Positions 11,732 through 25,321 of a DNA stretch of 64,000 nucleotides are shown piece by piece. The notes beneath the pieces were generated by a model. The model was given only the letters and a program-made list of their open reading frames with translations, ran no database searches and was not told the origin of the DNA. Numbering within the stretch: position 1 is the stretch's first letter; the number at the start of each line of letters is the position of its first letter. The DNA lies in contig JACPFU010000014.1 of the NCBI GenBank assembly GCA_016182785.1, positions 1 through 64,000 on the forward strand, in the 5' to 3' direction. This DNA is from Lysobacterales bacterium. GTDB taxonomy: Bacteria > Pseudomonadota > Gammaproteobacteria > Xanthomonadales > Ahniellaceae. Position numbers and translations under genes: made by a program.

Positions 11732-12141
11732 CGGTCAAACAGGTTGCAGGCACTCGCGTCGCCGGCCTGGCAGCGGTCGGCCATCTTGCGGCAATACACC
11801 CAGCTCATCGACGAGCTCGCCTGCGGCCGCGCATTGGCAGCGATCAGGCTGCGCAGGCCGCGGGTCTGCTGTTCCAGTTCGGCGTCCGAGCGCAACGGCG
11901 AGTCGGTGTTGGCGGTGGGCAGGACCACGACGGGCGTGCCGAACAGGCACTTCTGTCGCTGAAACGCGCAGACCAGCGGGTTGCCACCGAGGTGAAGGCA
12001 GCGCACATATTGCACGTAGCAGTATTGCTCGTTGCCTGGCGGCGGCGGTGGCGATGCCGACCCGCTGCTGGCGCCAGCAAGACCGGCGAGGGCGAGCAAT
12101 GCGACCGTGACCACGGTCTGGAAGGTGATGCGAAGCTTCAT
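11716..12141 (-). CDS. small secreted cysteine-rich protein of unknown function
   Basis: A 141-residue protein that I do not recognise. MKLRITFQ followed by a long hydrophobic stretch ending GLAGA is a clear signal peptide. Next comes a proline run (SPPPPPG), then eight cysteines in four close pairs (YCYVQYVRC, VCAFQRQKC, VYCRKMADRC, ACNLFDRYC). This suggests four disulfides in the periplasm or outside the cell. The pairs recall a repeated helical hairpin. The start at 12141 is chosen because the signal peptide begins there; 17 upstream codons in frame look non-coding. It converges on the kinase gene with a 16-base overlap, so the two transcripts can pair at their 3' ends. Confidence 0.7.
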
Positions 12142-12264
12142 GAGCGACTCCGTTGAAAGCAACGACGCGGCACACCGCGGGCGCCAGCACAATGCCGGCG
12201 CCGGTAGTGGAAGCGCGCTTTCATGCGTGCGGGCGACATCGGTCGCCGTCGCAGCGGATCGGCG

Positions 12265-12677
12265 TCAGCGCAATGCCGCGCGCAAGTGCTCGGGCAACGG
12301 AATCGACTTGCCGCTGCGCGGATCGATCCACACCAGCACGCTGTCGCCCTCGGCGTACAGCACCTCGGGCGCGTGGCGGTCGACGATGCGGAAGCTCGCG
12401 CTGAACGAGCTGCGGCCGACGCGGCCTGCGAACATCTCGACCACGATCTCGGCCGGCCATTCGACCGGCTTGCGGAAGTTCGTGTTCAGCGCCGCGAGGA
12501 TCGGTGCGGCGTCCTCGCCCATCCAGCCGGCGTCGAGGCTGCGGAACCAATGCAGGCGCGCCTCCTCGACATAGGTCGCATAGACCGAGTTGTTGACGTG
12601 GCCGTAGGCGTCCATGTCGCCCCAGCGCACCGTGATCGGGGCGCGGACCAGGAGCTTGCCGGGGCTCGGATCGTCGC

Positions 12678-12681
<4 letters not shown>
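12265..12681 (-). CDS. acyl-CoA thioesterase, 4-hydroxybenzoyl-CoA thioesterase family (hot-dog fold)
   Basis: A 138-residue hot-dog-fold protein at usual length for the YbgC-like group. [20 protein letters not shown] is the catalytic stretch. One Asp of the GDMD pair (Asp22/Asp24) and the GHVNN turn mark the active site. It would hydrolyse acyl-CoA thioesters in the cytoplasm; the substrate is unknown. Its start overlaps the uvrA stop by four bases, so it is probably translated as the second gene of a uvrA transcript, an unusual pairing with DNA repair. Bases 12142-12264 between it and the Cys-rich gene hold nothing I can name. Confidence 0.85.
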
Positions 12682-15563
<2,882 letters not shown>

Positions 15564-15708
15564 CGCCCAGGCTCTTGCAGGGAGCCGCGAAGGCTAACAG
15601 GCGGGCCCGCGCGCACCATGTGAAACAGGTTCAGGCGCATTCGCCCCGCGCCCGCGGTTGCCACCAGGGACTGGGCGCCGGCTCGCGCCGTGGCGGTCCG
15701 GTCATTCA

Positions 15709-15738
15709 TTGACCGTTGGCCCCTGCTGCGGCTATGAT
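15709..15738 (+). promoter_or_regulatory. sigma-70 promoter of rplU-rpmA
   Basis: TTGACC at 15709-15714 and TATGAT at 15733-15738, separated by 18 bases. They lie about 100 bases before rplU and so leave a leader of roughly 90 bases. The match to the consensus is strong for a GC-rich genome. The leader could hold a regulatory structure, but I see no known one. Confidence 0.65.
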
Positions 15739-15835
15739 CCGCGCCCTTTTTGGACTTCGCGTCCGCAAGGGAACGGGTCGGCGGAGCAAGGTGTCCGGCG
15801 GCCGTGGCCAAAATAACTACAGAGGCATTGCCATC

Positions 15836-16147
15836 ATGTACGCAGTTGTTGTCACCGGCGGTAAGCAGTACCGCGTGATGCAGGGCGAAACCCTGCGGGT
15901 TGAGAAGTTGGATGCCGAGGCCGGTTCCTCGGTGAAGTTCGACCAGGTCCTCCTGCTTGGCGACGGCGACGCGATCAGCGTCGGCACGCCGACCGTGGCG
16001 GGTGCGTCGGTCACCGCGACGATCAAGTCGCATGGCCGCGGCGACAAGATCCGGATCGTCAAGTTCCGTCGTCGCAAGCACCACCGCAAGCAGATGGGCC
16101 ACCGTCAGCACTTCACCGAAGTCGAAATCACTGGCATCCACAAGTAA
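15836..16147 (+). CDS. rplU: 50S ribosomal protein L21
   Basis: A 103-residue protein with the standard L21 start [14 protein letters not shown] and the basic [16 protein letters not shown] rRNA-binding segment. It is a large-subunit protein that binds 23S rRNA with L20. The frame is open 40 codons upstream, but ATG 15836 is the conserved start. It is first in the rplU-rpmA pair, with 18 bases between them, driven by the promoter at 15709-15738. Confidence 0.98.
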   Translation: MYAVVVTGGKQYRVMQGETLRVEKLDAEAGSSVKFDQVLLLGDGDAISVGTPTVAGASVTATIKSHGRGDKIRIVKFRRRKHHRKQMGHRQHFTEVEITGIHK

Positions 16148-16165
16148 GGGCCGAGGAGAGCAGCC

Positions 16166-16420
16166 ATGGCACAGAAAAAAGGCGTAGGTTCCACCCGGAA
16201 CGGCCGCGATTCCAATCCGAAGTACCTGGGCGTGAAGCTCTTTGGTGGCCAGGCGGTGAGCGCCGGGAACATCATCGTGCGCCAGCGCGGTACCGAGTAC
16301 CACCCCGGCGTGAATGTCGGTCTGGGCCGCGACCACACCCTGTTCGCACTCGCGGACGGCAAGGTCGAGTTCAGCGTGAAGGGCCCGAACGGCGGTCGTC
16401 GTACCGTCAGCGTCCGCTAA
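16166..16420 (+). CDS. rpmA: 50S ribosomal protein L27
   Basis: An 84-residue protein with the canonical start [16 protein letters not shown] and [20 protein letters not shown]. Its N-terminal tail reaches the peptidyl-transferase centre. The Gly/Ser-rich start lacks the cleavable extension seen in Firmicutes. AGGAG stands upstream of the ATG, and a strong hairpin follows the gene. Confidence 0.98.
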   Translation: MAQKKGVGSTRNGRDSNPKYLGVKLFGGQAVSAGNIIVRQRGTEYHPGVNVGLGRDHTLFALADGKVEFSVKGPNGGRRTVSVR

Positions 16421-16447
16421 GCGCACGCAAGTTTCGGTTCACCGGAG

Positions 16448-16468
16448 AGCCCCGCGCTGCGGGGCTTT
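16448..16468 (+). terminator. rho-independent terminator of rplU-rpmA
   Basis: Perfect 8-bp stem (16448-16455 with 16459-16466), three-base loop, then TTTCCCGTTT. It lies 28 bases after rpmA and separates it from obgE. Confidence 0.85.
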
Positions 16469-16542
16469 CCCGTTTCTGGGCTGCAGAAATGCCCGCGTCC
16501 GCGAAAATCCCGTTCGCGACCTTTCCGTTTGCCCTCGATTGA

Positions 16543-17604
<1,062 letters not shown>

Positions 17605-17612
17605 CCGTGCCT

Positions 17613-17683
17613 GTAGGAGCGCCGCGTGCGGCGCGAATGGGATTTCGACGCGATACCGATCGCGCCGCACGCGGCGCTCCTAC
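17613..17683. repeat. REP-like doublet, perfect 24-bp inverted pair (GTAGGAGCGC type)
   Basis: Two exact inverted copies of 24 bases (17613-17636 and 17660-17683), each starting with GTAGGAG and containing its own 7-bp stem around a 2-base loop. A GTAG head plus a short palindrome, arranged as an inverted pair 23 bases apart, is the form of REP/BIME elements mobilised by TnpA-REP (RAYT) transposases in Pseudomonas and Xanthomonadales. No RAYT gene is in the window. It sits just after the obgE stop. Confidence 0.8.
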
Positions 17684-17707
17684 GGGCCCGGTCGAAATCC
17701 TGGGCAC

Positions 17708-17733
17708 AAAAAAGCCGGCATTCGCCGGCTTTT
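17708..17733. terminator. bidirectional rho-independent terminator between obgE and rpsT
   Basis: A-run, then GCCGGC-ATTC-GCCGGC, then a T-run, giving a hairpin usable on both strands. It ends obgE on the plus strand and rpsT on the minus strand. It is 29 bases from the rpsT stop. Confidence 0.88.
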
Positions 17734-17762
17734 CCGTCAACACGAAGCAGGGCAGCTTCGTC

Positions 17763-18026
17763 TCATGCCATCGCGCGGATGCGGGCCGTGATGCGGCTCT
17801 TGTGACGCGAGGCCTTGTTCTTGTGGATCTGGCCACGACCGGCGAAGCGGTCGAGCAGCGATTCCGCGGTCTTGAACGCGGTCTCGGCGCCGGCCTTGTT
17901 GCCGGTCTCGATCAGCTTCAGCACGTTCTTGACGGCCGTGCGCATCTGCGAACGCTGACTGTTGTTGTGCAGGCGATGCTTTTCCGCCTGAACCGCGCGC
18001 TTCTTCGCGGACTTGATATTGGCCAC
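17763..18026 (-). CDS. rpsT: 30S ribosomal protein S20
   Basis: An 87-residue basic protein with the S20 start ANIKSAKKRAVQAEKHRLHN and an Ala/Lys/Arg-rich body ending in ARIRAMA. It binds 16S rRNA. The initiator is GTG at 18026; no ATG is available near the conserved N-terminus, and GGAG stands nine bases upstream. A rare initiator is notable because E. coli rpsT starts with UUG and this weak start is part of its autoregulation. It is divergent from murJ and has a clear promoter at 18067-18095. Confidence 0.97.
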   Translation of the reverse strand: MANIKSAKKRAVQAEKHRLHNNSQRSQMRTAVKNVLKLIETGNKAGAETAFKTAESLLDRFAGRGQIHKNKASRHKSRITARIRAMA

Positions 18027-18066
18027 AGCTGGACTCCGGGATTCGGGGGGTTGAAAAAGGTCGCGA

Positions 18067-18095
18067 ATTATCCGGGCATCGCCGTCCCGAGTCAA
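18067..18095 (-). promoter_or_regulatory. sigma-70 promoter of rpsT
   Basis: On the minus strand TTGACT (18090-18095), a 17-base spacer, then GATAAT (18067-18072). This is near consensus and about 40 bases before the GTG start. It lies in the 92-base gap shared with divergent murJ. Confidence 0.75.
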
Positions 18096-18118
18096 TCGGC
18101 CGTTGCGGGAGCCCGTTC

Positions 18119-19672
18119 ATGAAGCTGCTGCGCTCGACGCTCGTGTTCAGCGCGATGACCTTCCTGTCGCGCATCGCCGGTTTCGCGCGCGACATGCTCC
18201 AGGCCACCCTGTTCGGCACCGGCGGCGCGATGAGTGCGTTCATCGTCGCCTACCGGATCCCGAACTTCCTGCGCCGGATCTTCGCCGAAGGCTCGATGCA
18301 GATGGCCTTTGTGCCGGTGCTGAACGAGATCCGCGAGAGCGGCGACCGCGAGCGCCTACGCGATTTCATCGACCATATGGCCGGGTCGCTGGCGGCGGTG
18401 GTCTTCGTCGTGGCCGGGGTCGGCGTGCTGGCGGCACCGCTGATCGCGACCGTGTTCACCCCGGGGGCGCTGGACGAGCCGGAGAAATTCGCGCTCACCG
18501 CCGAGATGCTGCGCATCACCTTTCCGTACCTGATCTGCATTTCGCTGATGGCGCTGTGCGCGTCGGTGCTGAACAGCTACGGCAAGTTCGGGCTGGCGGC
18601 GTTCACCCCGGTGCTGCACAACCTCACCGTGATCGCGGCGATGTTGCTGCTGGCGCCGCAGATGGATGTGCCGCCGAAGGCCTTGGCCTGGGGCGTGCTG
18701 GTCGCCGGTTTCCTGCAGCTCGTCCTGTTGTGGCCGGCCCTGATCAGGCTCGGCCTGCGCCCGCGCTTCAAGCTCGGCTTCCACCATGCCGAGGTGCGTC
18801 GTGTCGGCAAGCTGATGATCCCGACGCTGTTTTCGTCCTCGGTGGCGCAGCTGAACCTGCTCGTCGGCACCGTGTTCGCGTCCTTGCTTGCGGATGGTTC
18901 GCAGGACTGGCTGTATTACTCGGATCGCCTGATCGAGTTTCCGCTCGGCCTGTTCGGCGTCGCGATCGGTACCGTGATCCTGCCGCACCTGGCGCGCCGC
19001 TTCGCCGCGCAGGACCACGACGGCTATTCGCATTCGCTCGACTGGGGCTTGCGTCTGGTGCTGCTGGTCGGCTGGCCGGCCGGGCTTGGGCTGATGTTCC
19101 TCGCCGAGCCGATCACCGCGACGGTCTACAACTACGGGCGCTTCACCGCGCACGACACGCAGATGGCGGCGTGGAGCCTGATCGCGATGAGCATCGGCGT
19201 GCCCGCATTCATGGCCAGCAAGGTGCTGCTGCCGGCGTTCTATGCACGCCAGGACACCCGAACGCCGATGCGCGCCGCGTTGTGGACGGTGGCCAGCAAT
19301 GTCGGCCTCACGCTTGCGATCGTCACGCCGCTGGCGATGAACCGGACGCTCGGCGGTCACGCCGGCATCGCGCTGGCGACCGGTCTCGCCGGCATCGTCA
19401 ACGCGCTGTGGCTGTTCATCGCGCTGCGCCGCCAGCAGCTGTTCGCCGCGCTGCCAGGATGGCCGGCGTATCTGGCCCAACTGATCGCCGCGGGCGTGAC
19501 GATGGTCGCGACCCTGCTCGCGCTGCGCGCCTGGATCGGCGACTGGTCGCTGCTGCATTGGCACGCGCGCATCCTCTGGCTGTTCACTGCCATCGCCGCT
19601 GGTGCCGCCGCCTACGCACTGGTCCTGCTGGCGCTGGGCCTGCGACCGCGGCATCTGCGCGATCGCGGTTGA
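18119..19672 (+). CDS. murJ: lipid II flippase MurJ
   Basis: A 517-residue polytopic membrane protein (MviN/MurJ, MOP superfamily, 14 expected helices) that flips lipid II across the inner membrane for peptidoglycan synthesis. It begins MKLLRSTLVFSAMTFLSRIA and carries conserved charged segments such as GFARDMLQATLFG, AYRIPNFLRRIFAEGSM and FYARQDTRTPMR, including the Arg residues needed for transport in E. coli. It is divergent from rpsT, the usual order in this group. The downstream 350 bases to ribF hold one short membrane peptide. Confidence 0.96.
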   Translation: MKLLRSTLVFSAMTFLSRIAGFARDMLQATLFGTGGAMSAFIVAYRIPNFLRRIFAEGSMQMAFVPVLNEIRESGDRERLRDFIDHMAGSLAAVVFVVAGVGVLAAPLIATVFTPGALDEPEKFALTAEMLRITFPYLICISLMALCASVLNSYGKFGLAAFTPVLHNLTVIAAMLLLAPQMDVPPKALAWGVLVAGFLQLVLLWPALIRLGLRPRFKLGFHHAEVRRVGKLMIPTLFSSSVAQLNLLVGTVFASLLADGSQDWLYYSDRLIEFPLGLFGVAIGTVILPHLARRFAAQDHDGYSHSLDWGLRLVLLVGWPAGLGLMFLAEPITATVYNYGRFTAHDTQMAAWSLIAMSIGVPAFMASKVLLPAFYARQDTRTPMRAALWTVASNVGLTLAIVTPLAMNRTLGGHAGIALATGLAGIVNALWLFIALRRQQLFAALPGWPAYLAQLIAAGVTMVATLLALRAWIGDWSLLHWHARILWLFTAIAAGAAAYALVLLALGLRPRHLRDRG

Positions 19673-19811
19673 ACGCGGACCCATCGATCGCGCTTTCTGA
19701 ACACGGGATGTCTCCATCGTCGCACGGCCGGCATGTCATCAGCGCGGCTCACGCGCGCCACCAGTTCGCCCGCGACGCGGCTCTAGCATGCTGCGCACAG
19801 GAGAACGCCCC

Positions 19812-19895
19812 ATGCGCAACGAAGCACGCTCAATGATCGTCGTCATGCTCGCCGTGCTGGTCGCCATCATCGCGCTGCGCTTCCGCGCAGCCTGA
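19812..19895 (+). CDS. 27-residue single-pass membrane peptide
   Basis: A short reading frame in the 351-base murJ-ribF gap: MRNEARSMIVVMLAVLVAII followed by ALRFRAA and TGA. AGGAG lies eight bases before the ATG, the best ribosome-binding site in the gap. The peptide has a charged head, about 15 hydrophobic residues and a basic tail, so it would span the inner membrane with the basic end inside. No family is recognised. The rest of the gap (19673-19811 and 19896-20023) shows no gene. Confidence is limited by the length. Confidence 0.5.
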   Translation: MRNEARSMIVVMLAVLVAIIALRFRAA

Positions 19896-20023
19896 GCCAG
19901 CGGGCCGCTCGGGCATCTGCGCGATCCCGGATCGCAGCTTCCTCGCCCCGATGCGCTGGCTCGGGATCGCCACAATGCCGCAGGGCGGGATTGGGTCGAT
20001 CCGCCGCTATACTCCGCCGTTCC

Positions 20024-20980
20024 ATGAGCTTCCTGTTTCGCGACACGCGCGGGCCGCGCCTTTGCCCGCGTGGCGCAGTCATTGCCATCGGCGCGTTCGA
20101 CGGTTTGCACCGGGGTCACCAGGCCCTGATCGGGCGCGCGTTGGCGCGGGCGCGCGAGCTGGAGTGCGAGGCGGTCGTACTTGGTTTCGAGCCGCTGCCG
20201 CGCGAGTTCTTCGGTCGTGGCGGGCCGTTGCTGCGCCTGAGCACAGTGCGCGAGAAGGTGAAGCTGACGCACGCGCTCGGGATCGACCGGCTCGGGCTGC
20301 TGCGCTTCAACCAGACCCTGGCGAGCACCACGGCCGAGGACTTCGTGCGCCAGGTGCTGGTCGAGCGACTCGCCGCGCGTGAAGTCTGGATCGGACCCGA
20401 TTTCCGTTTCGGCCAGGGTCGCCGCGGTGATGTCGCGATGCTGCGCGCGATGGGTGCGGAGCTTGGGTTCAGCGCTGAGCACATCGAGCCGGTGCTGGTC
20501 GACGGCGAGCGCGTGTCGAGCACGCGCGTGCGTACTGCGCTGCTCGCCGGCGACCATGCGCTGGCGCGGCGTCTGCTCGGGCGCAACTTCGCGATCAGCG
20601 GGCGCGTCATCCACGGCCAGAAACTCGGACGCACGCTCGGCTATCCGACCGCAAACCTCCCGCTTGGCGAGCGCTTGCCGCCGGTGCATGGCATCTACGC
20701 CGTGCGCGTGACCGGCGCCGGGCTGCGACACTGGCCGTCGGTCGCCAGCCTCGGCACGCGTCCGACCGTGAACGGCCGCGAGCTTCTGCTCGAAGCGCAT
20801 CTGTTCGACTTCGACGGCGACCTGTACGGCCGTCGGCTGCGCGTGGATTTCGTCGCCAAGATCCGCGACGAGGAACGCTTCGCGAACCTCGACGACCTGA
20901 CCGCGCGCATGCACCTCGATGCCATCGAGGCGCGCCGCATCCTTTCCGAATCCACCTCGACCGAGCGAGAACTCGCGTGA
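20024..20980 (+). CDS. ribF: bifunctional riboflavin kinase / FAD synthetase
   Basis: A 318-residue enzyme making FMN and then FAD from riboflavin and ATP. The N-terminal nucleotidyltransferase domain shows [14 protein letters not shown] and [10 protein letters not shown]. The C-terminal flavokinase domain (about 185-310) shows [20 protein letters not shown] and [10 protein letters not shown]. The ATG at 20024 (MSFLFRD) matches family starts. TATACT at 20008-20013 resembles a -10 box only 11 bases before the ATG, so a near-leaderless transcript is possible. Its stop overlaps the ileS start (GTGA), opening the ribF-ileS-lspA-ispH operon. Confidence 0.96.
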   Translation: MSFLFRDTRGPRLCPRGAVIAIGAFDGLHRGHQALIGRALARARELECEAVVLGFEPLPREFFGRGGPLLRLSTVREKVKLTHALGIDRLGLLRFNQTLASTTAEDFVRQVLVERLAAREVWIGPDFRFGQGRRGDVAMLRAMGAELGFSAEHIEPVLVDGERVSSTRVRTALLAGDHALARRLLGRNFAISGRVIHGQKLGRTLGYPTANLPLGERLPPVHGIYAVRVTGAGLRHWPSVASLGTRPTVNGRELLLEAHLFDFDGDLYGRRLRVDFVAKIRDEERFANLDDLTARMHLDAIEARRILSESTSTERELA

Positions 20981-23856
20981 GCATCGACTACAAGAGCACG
21001 ATCCATCTGCCGGACACGAAGTTCGCGATGAAGGGCGACCTGCCGACGCGCGAGCCGCTGGCGCTGGCCGCGTGGGACGCATCGAACCTGCACGCGCGCC
21101 TGCAGGCGCACACCGCGGCGCGACCGAGCTACGTGCTGCATGACGGCCCGCCGTATGCGAACGGCCAGATCCACATCGGCCATGCGGTCAACAAGACGCT
21201 CAAGGACATCGTCGTCAAGGGCAAGCTGCTCAGCGGCTTCCGTTCGCCCTACGTGCCGGGCTGGGACTGCCACGGGCTGCCGATCGAGCATGCCGTGGAA
21301 AAGGACATCGGCAAGGTCGGCGTCAAGGTCGATGCGCGTACCTTTCGCGTGAAATGCCGCGAGTATGCGAGCAAGCAGATCGACAGCCAGCGCGAGGATT
21401 TCAAGCGTCTCGGCGTGCTCGGTTACTGGGACCAGCCGTATCGCACGATGGACTTCAAGTTCGAGGCCGACATCCTGCGCGCGCTTGCGAAGATCGTCGC
21501 CAACGGCCATCTCGCGCGCGGTGCCAAACCGGTTCACTGGTGCTTCGATTGCGGCTCGGCGCTGGCCGAAGCCGAGATCGAATACGCCGACAAGGTTTCG
21601 CCTGCGATCGACGTCGCCTACGACGCGATCGATGGCGATGGCCTGGCCGCGAAATTCGGCGTGCAGCGAGGCGATGCGATCGTCGCGGTGCCGATCTGGA
21701 CGACCACGCCATGGACACTGCCGGCGAGCATGGCGGTCACGCTGAACGCCGGGTTCGATTACGTGCTGGTCGAAGGCCCGGCGCGCGCCGGTCGGCGCGT
21801 GTTGCTGGTGCTGGCCGAGGCGTTGGCTGCGGACGTGCTGAAGCGCAGTGGTGTCGAGGCGCTGGCCGTGCTGGGTCGCAGCAGCGGTGCCGAACTCGAG
21901 GGCTTCAAGCTGCAGCACCCGTTCCTTTCGCGACAGGTGCTGCTGATCCTCGGCGAGCACGTCACCGCCGATGCCGGTACCGGCGCCGTGCATACCGCGC
22001 CCGGCCACGGCCAGGAGGACTTCGCGGTCGGACAGAAGTACGGCCTCGAAGTCGTCAATCCGGTCGGCGGCAACGGCGTCTTCGTCACTGGCACCGAGTT
22101 CGTCGAAGGCCAGTTTGTCTGGAAGGCGAACGACACCATCATCGAGCTGCTGCGCGAGCGCGGCGTGCTGCTCGCCTCCGGCAAACTCGAGCACAGCTAT
22201 CCGCATTGCTGGCGGCACAAGACGCCGGTCGCGTTCCGCGCCACGCCGCAGTGGTTCATCGCGATGGACCAGGCGAACCTGCGCCAGCAGGCGCTGGCCG
22301 CGATCAAGCAGGTGCAGTGGCTGCCGGACTGGGGCGAGGAGCGCATCACCGGCATGATCGCGAACCGTCCGGACTGGTGCATCTCGCGCCAGCGCACCTG
22401 GGGCGTGCCGATCGCGCTGTTCATCGACCGCGAGACGCAGGAGCCGCATCCGGACTCGGTTGCGCTGATCGGCAAGGTCGCCGAAGTGGTCGAGCGCGAC
22501 GGCGCCGATGCCTGGTACGAACTCGATGCCGCAAGCCTGCTCGGCGCCGATGCCGCGCGCTACGAGAAGGTCACCGACATCCTCGATGTCTGGTTCGACT
22601 CCGGCGTGACCCACGCCGGCGTGCTCGACGCACGCGCGGAGCTGAACGGCGAACGCGTCGGCACCATGTACCTGGAAGGCTCCGACCAGCATCGCGGCTG
22701 GTTCCATTCGTCGTTGCTGACCGCGGTTGCGATGCACGGCCATGCGCCGTACACGACGGTATTGACGCACGGCTTCACCGTCGATGCGCAGGGGCGCAAG
22801 ATGTCGAAGTCGCTCGGCAACGTGGTTGCGCCGCAGAAGGTGATCAGTACGCTCGGCGCCGACGTGCTGCGGCTGTGGGTCGCATCGACCGACTATCGCA
22901 ACGAGATGACCTGCGGCGACGAGATCCTGAAGCGCGTCGGCGACAGCTACCGCCGCATCCGCAATACCGCGCGCTTCCTGCTCGGGAACCTGCACGGCTT
23001 CAATCCGGACAGCGATCGCGTGCCGGTCGCGCAGATGCTGCTGCTCGACCGCTGGGCGATGCAGCAGGCCAGGCGCGTGCTGAAGCTCGCACAACGCGTG
23101 TTCGGGCCGGATGCGCGCGCGCCCTCCGACCACAGCCCGGACCTGTGTGAGTTCGCCGCGCTGGTGCAGGAGCTGATGCGCTTTTGCACCGTGGACATGG
23201 GTGCGGCCTACCTGGACATGACCAAGGACCGCCTGTACACGATGCAGCAGGCCGCCCCGGCACGCCGCTCGGCGCAGACCGCGATGCATGCCGCACTCGA
23301 AGTGCTGGTGCGTGCGCTGGCGCCGATCGCGAGTTTCACCGCGGAGGAGATCTGGGCGCACATGCCAGGACGCGACCACGACTCGGTGTTCTTCTCGACC
23401 TTCGCCGAAATCGAGCCGCTGTTTGCCGGGCTCACGCTGGCGGCCGAGGAGTCCGCGCTGATCGCCGACCTGGCCGCGCTGCGCGGCGCGGCGTTGAAGC
23501 GCATCGAGGAACTGCGCAACGACAAGCAGCTCGGCGGCTCGCTCGAAGCCGAGGTCGATGTCTATCTCGACGCGGCATCGATCGCGCGCATCGGTGACTG
23601 TCGTGGCGAGCTGCGCTTCTTCTTCATCACCTCGGAAGTGCGCGTGCACGCGCTCGACGCGGCACCCGCCGATGCGATCGTGGCGACGTTTGGGTCGGTG
23701 CCGGCGAAAGTCGTGGTGACGCCGACCACCGCGGGCAAGTGCGTGCGTTGCTGGCATCACCGCAGCGACGTCGGCAGCGAACCCGATCATCCGGAACTGT
23801 GCGGCCGCTGCGTGACCAATGTGGCCGGCAAGGGTGAACAGCGTGACTGGTTCTGA
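20977..23856 (+). CDS. ileS: isoleucyl-tRNA synthetase
   Basis: A 959-residue class I synthetase charging tRNA-Ile, with an editing domain. The HIGH motif appears as [12 protein letters not shown] (about 67-78) and the KMSKS loop as [10 protein letters not shown] at about 606-615. The C-terminal zinc knuckle is CVRCWHH...CGRC. It starts at GTG 20977, overlapping ribF by four bases. Its length and domain order are those of the eubacterial type sensitive to mupirocin. The last 14 bases overlap lspA. Confidence 0.98.
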   Translation: MSIDYKSTIHLPDTKFAMKGDLPTREPLALAAWDASNLHARLQAHTAARPSYVLHDGPPYANGQIHIGHAVNKTLKDIVVKGKLLSGFRSPYVPGWDCHGLPIEHAVEKDIGKVGVKVDARTFRVKCREYASKQIDSQREDFKRLGVLGYWDQPYRTMDFKFEADILRALAKIVANGHLARGAKPVHWCFDCGSALAEAEIEYADKVSPAIDVAYDAIDGDGLAAKFGVQRGDAIVAVPIWTTTPWTLPASMAVTLNAGFDYVLVEGPARAGRRVLLVLAEALAADVLKRSGVEALAVLGRSSGAELEGFKLQHPFLSRQVLLILGEHVTADAGTGAVHTAPGHGQEDFAVGQKYGLEVVNPVGGNGVFVTGTEFVEGQFVWKANDTIIELLRERGVLLASGKLEHSYPHCWRHKTPVAFRATPQWFIAMDQANLRQQALAAIKQVQWLPDWGEERITGMIANRPDWCISRQRTWGVPIALFIDRETQEPHPDSVALIGKVAEVVERDGADAWYELDAASLLGADAARYEKVTDILDVWFDSGVTHAGVLDARAELNGERVGTMYLEGSDQHRGWFHSSLLTAVAMHGHAPYTTVLTHGFTVDAQGRKMSKSLGNVVAPQKVISTLGADVLRLWVASTDYRNEMTCGDEILKRVGDSYRRIRNTARFLLGNLHGFNPDSDRVPVAQMLLLDRWAMQQARRVLKLAQRVFGPDARAPSDHSPDLCEFAALVQELMRFCTVDMGAAYLDMTKDRLYTMQQAAPARRSAQTAMHAALEVLVRALAPIASFTAEEIWAHMPGRDHDSVFFSTFAEIEPLFAGLTLAAEESALIADLAALRGAALKRIEELRNDKQLGGSLEAEVDVYLDAASIARIGDCRGELRFFFITSEVRVHALDAAPADAIVATFGSVPAKVVVTPTTAGKCVRCWHHRSDVGSEPDHPELCGRCVTNVAGKGEQRDWF

Positions 23857-24373
23857 GCAGTGGCAGCGACCTCCGGGTCGCGATGCGCTCGGCCTCGCCG
23901 GCGCGCTGCGCTGGCTCTCGCTGTCGGCGCTGATCGTCGTGCTCGACCAGCTGACGAAGTGGTACGCGGTGCAGCAGCTGGCCTATGGCGAACGCATCCC
24001 GGTGATCGCCGGCTGCTTCGACTGGACCATGGCGCACAACACCGGCGTTGCCTTCTCGATGTTCGCCGACGGCGAGGTCTGGACGCGCTGGGGTCTGTCC
24101 GGGTTCGCGTTGCTGGTGTCTGCCGGTTTCGCGATCGCACTCGCGCGCCTCGGTCGCAACGAGCGTTTCAGCGCGCTCGCCTTCGCGCTGGTGATCGGTG
24201 GCGCCGTCGGCAACATCATTGATCGCGTGCGCCTTGGTTACGTGATCGACTTCATCCTCTGGTACTGGCGCGAGTGGCACTGGCCGGCGTTCAACATCGC
24301 CGACTCCGCCATTGTCTGCGGCGCCGCGGTGCTGATCCTGTTCGGCTGGCGAGACACGAAGAGGGCTCTCTGA
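23843..24373 (+). CDS. lspA: prolipoprotein signal peptidase (signal peptidase II)
   Basis: A 176-residue inner-membrane aspartyl protease that cuts lipoprotein signal peptides after lipidation. Four membrane segments are visible. [28 protein letters not shown] and FNIADSAI carry the conserved Asn and catalytic Asp residues. I take GTG 23843 (VTGSEQW) as start, inside the end of ileS; GTG 23834 is an alternative. The stop is directly followed by the ispH start. Confidence 0.95.
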   Translation: MTGSEQWQRPPGRDALGLAGALRWLSLSALIVVLDQLTKWYAVQQLAYGERIPVIAGCFDWTMAHNTGVAFSMFADGEVWTRWGLSGFALLVSAGFAIALARLGRNERFSALAFALVIGGAVGNIIDRVRLGYVIDFILWYWREWHWPAFNIADSAIVCGAAVLILFGWRDTKRAL

Positions 24374-25321
24374 GTGCAGGTGTTGCTGGCCAATCCCCGT
24401 GGCTTCTGCGCCGGTGTCGACCGCGCCATCGAGATCGTCGAGCGCGCGATCGAGGCCTTCGGCGCGCCGATCTACGTGCGCCACGAAGTCGTGCACAACC
24501 GCTTCGTCGTCGACAACCTGCGCTCGCGCGGCGCCGTGTTCGTCGAGGAACTGCAACAGGTTCCCGATGGCGCCACGGTGATCTTCAGCGCGCACGGCGT
24601 CTCGCAGCAGGTGCGCAGCGAGGCGCGTGGTCGCGGGCTCAAGGTGTTCGATGCGACCTGTCCGCTGGTGACCAAGGTGCATATCGAGGTCGCGCGCCAT
24701 GCCCGCGCCGGGCGCAACGTGGCGATGATCGGCCACGCCGGCCATCCCGAGGTCGAGGGCACGCTCGGGCAATGGGACGACCGCGCCGGAGGCCGCATGG
24801 TGCTGGTCGAGACCACCGCAGATGTGGAAAGACTCGATCTGGATACCGAACACGAACTGGCCTACGTCACCCAGACCACGTTGTCGGTGGACGATACGAC
24901 GGCGATCATCGCGGCGCTGCGCGCGCGCTTCCCGAACATCGTCGGGCCACGCCACGACGACATCTGCTACGCCACCCAGAATCGCCAGGACGCCGTCAAG
25001 CAACTCGCCGCCCAATGCGACCTGGTGCTCGTGGTCGGTTCGACCAATTCCTCGAACTCGAACCGCCTGCGCGAGCTGGCGGAGAAGCAGGGCGTGCAAG
25101 CGCACCTGATCGACGGCGCCCAGGACATCGATCCGGCATGGCTCGCCGCCAAGCCCCGCGTCGGCGTCACCGCCGGCGCCTCGGCACCGGAATCGCTGGT
25201 GCAGGCGGTGGTCGATTACCTGCGCAGCGCCGGCGCCACCAACGTGCGCAATCTCCACGGCGAGCCCGAAGACATGGTCTTCGCGCTGCCCAAGGAACTG
25301 CGGTTGCTCATGGTGGAGTGA
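24374..25321 (+). CDS. ispH: 4-hydroxy-3-methylbut-2-enyl diphosphate reductase
   Basis: A 315-residue iron-sulfur enzyme, the last step of the MEP isoprenoid pathway, yielding IPP and DMAPP. The three cluster cysteines are visible: Cys12 in NPRGFCAGV, one in [12 protein letters not shown], and one in [17 protein letters not shown] and [11 protein letters not shown] are also conserved. The start is GTG, immediately after the lspA stop. It is the last gene of the operon. Its 3' end overlaps the convergent M23 peptidase gene by 14 bases. Confidence 0.97.
   Translation: MQVLLANPRGFCAGVDRAIEIVERAIEAFGAPIYVRHEVVHNRFVVDNLRSRGAVFVEELQQVPDGATVIFSAHGVSQQVRSEARGRGLKVFDATCPLVTKVHIEVARHARAGRNVAMIGHAGHPEVEGTLGQWDDRAGGRMVLVETTADVERLDLDTEHELAYVTQTTLSVDDTTAIIAALRARFPNIVGPRHDDICYATQNRQDAVKQLAAQCDLVLVVGSTNSSNSNRLRELAEKQGVQAHLIDGAQDIDPAWLAAKPRVGVTAGASAPESLVQAVVDYLRSAGATNVRNLHGEPEDMVFALPKELRLLMVE

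Noticed and set aside
20695..23790. Long open frame antisense to ileS (about 1000 codons)
   Set aside because: It mirrors a conserved GC-rich gene; such frames stay open because of strong third-position GC. It has no recognisable domain.
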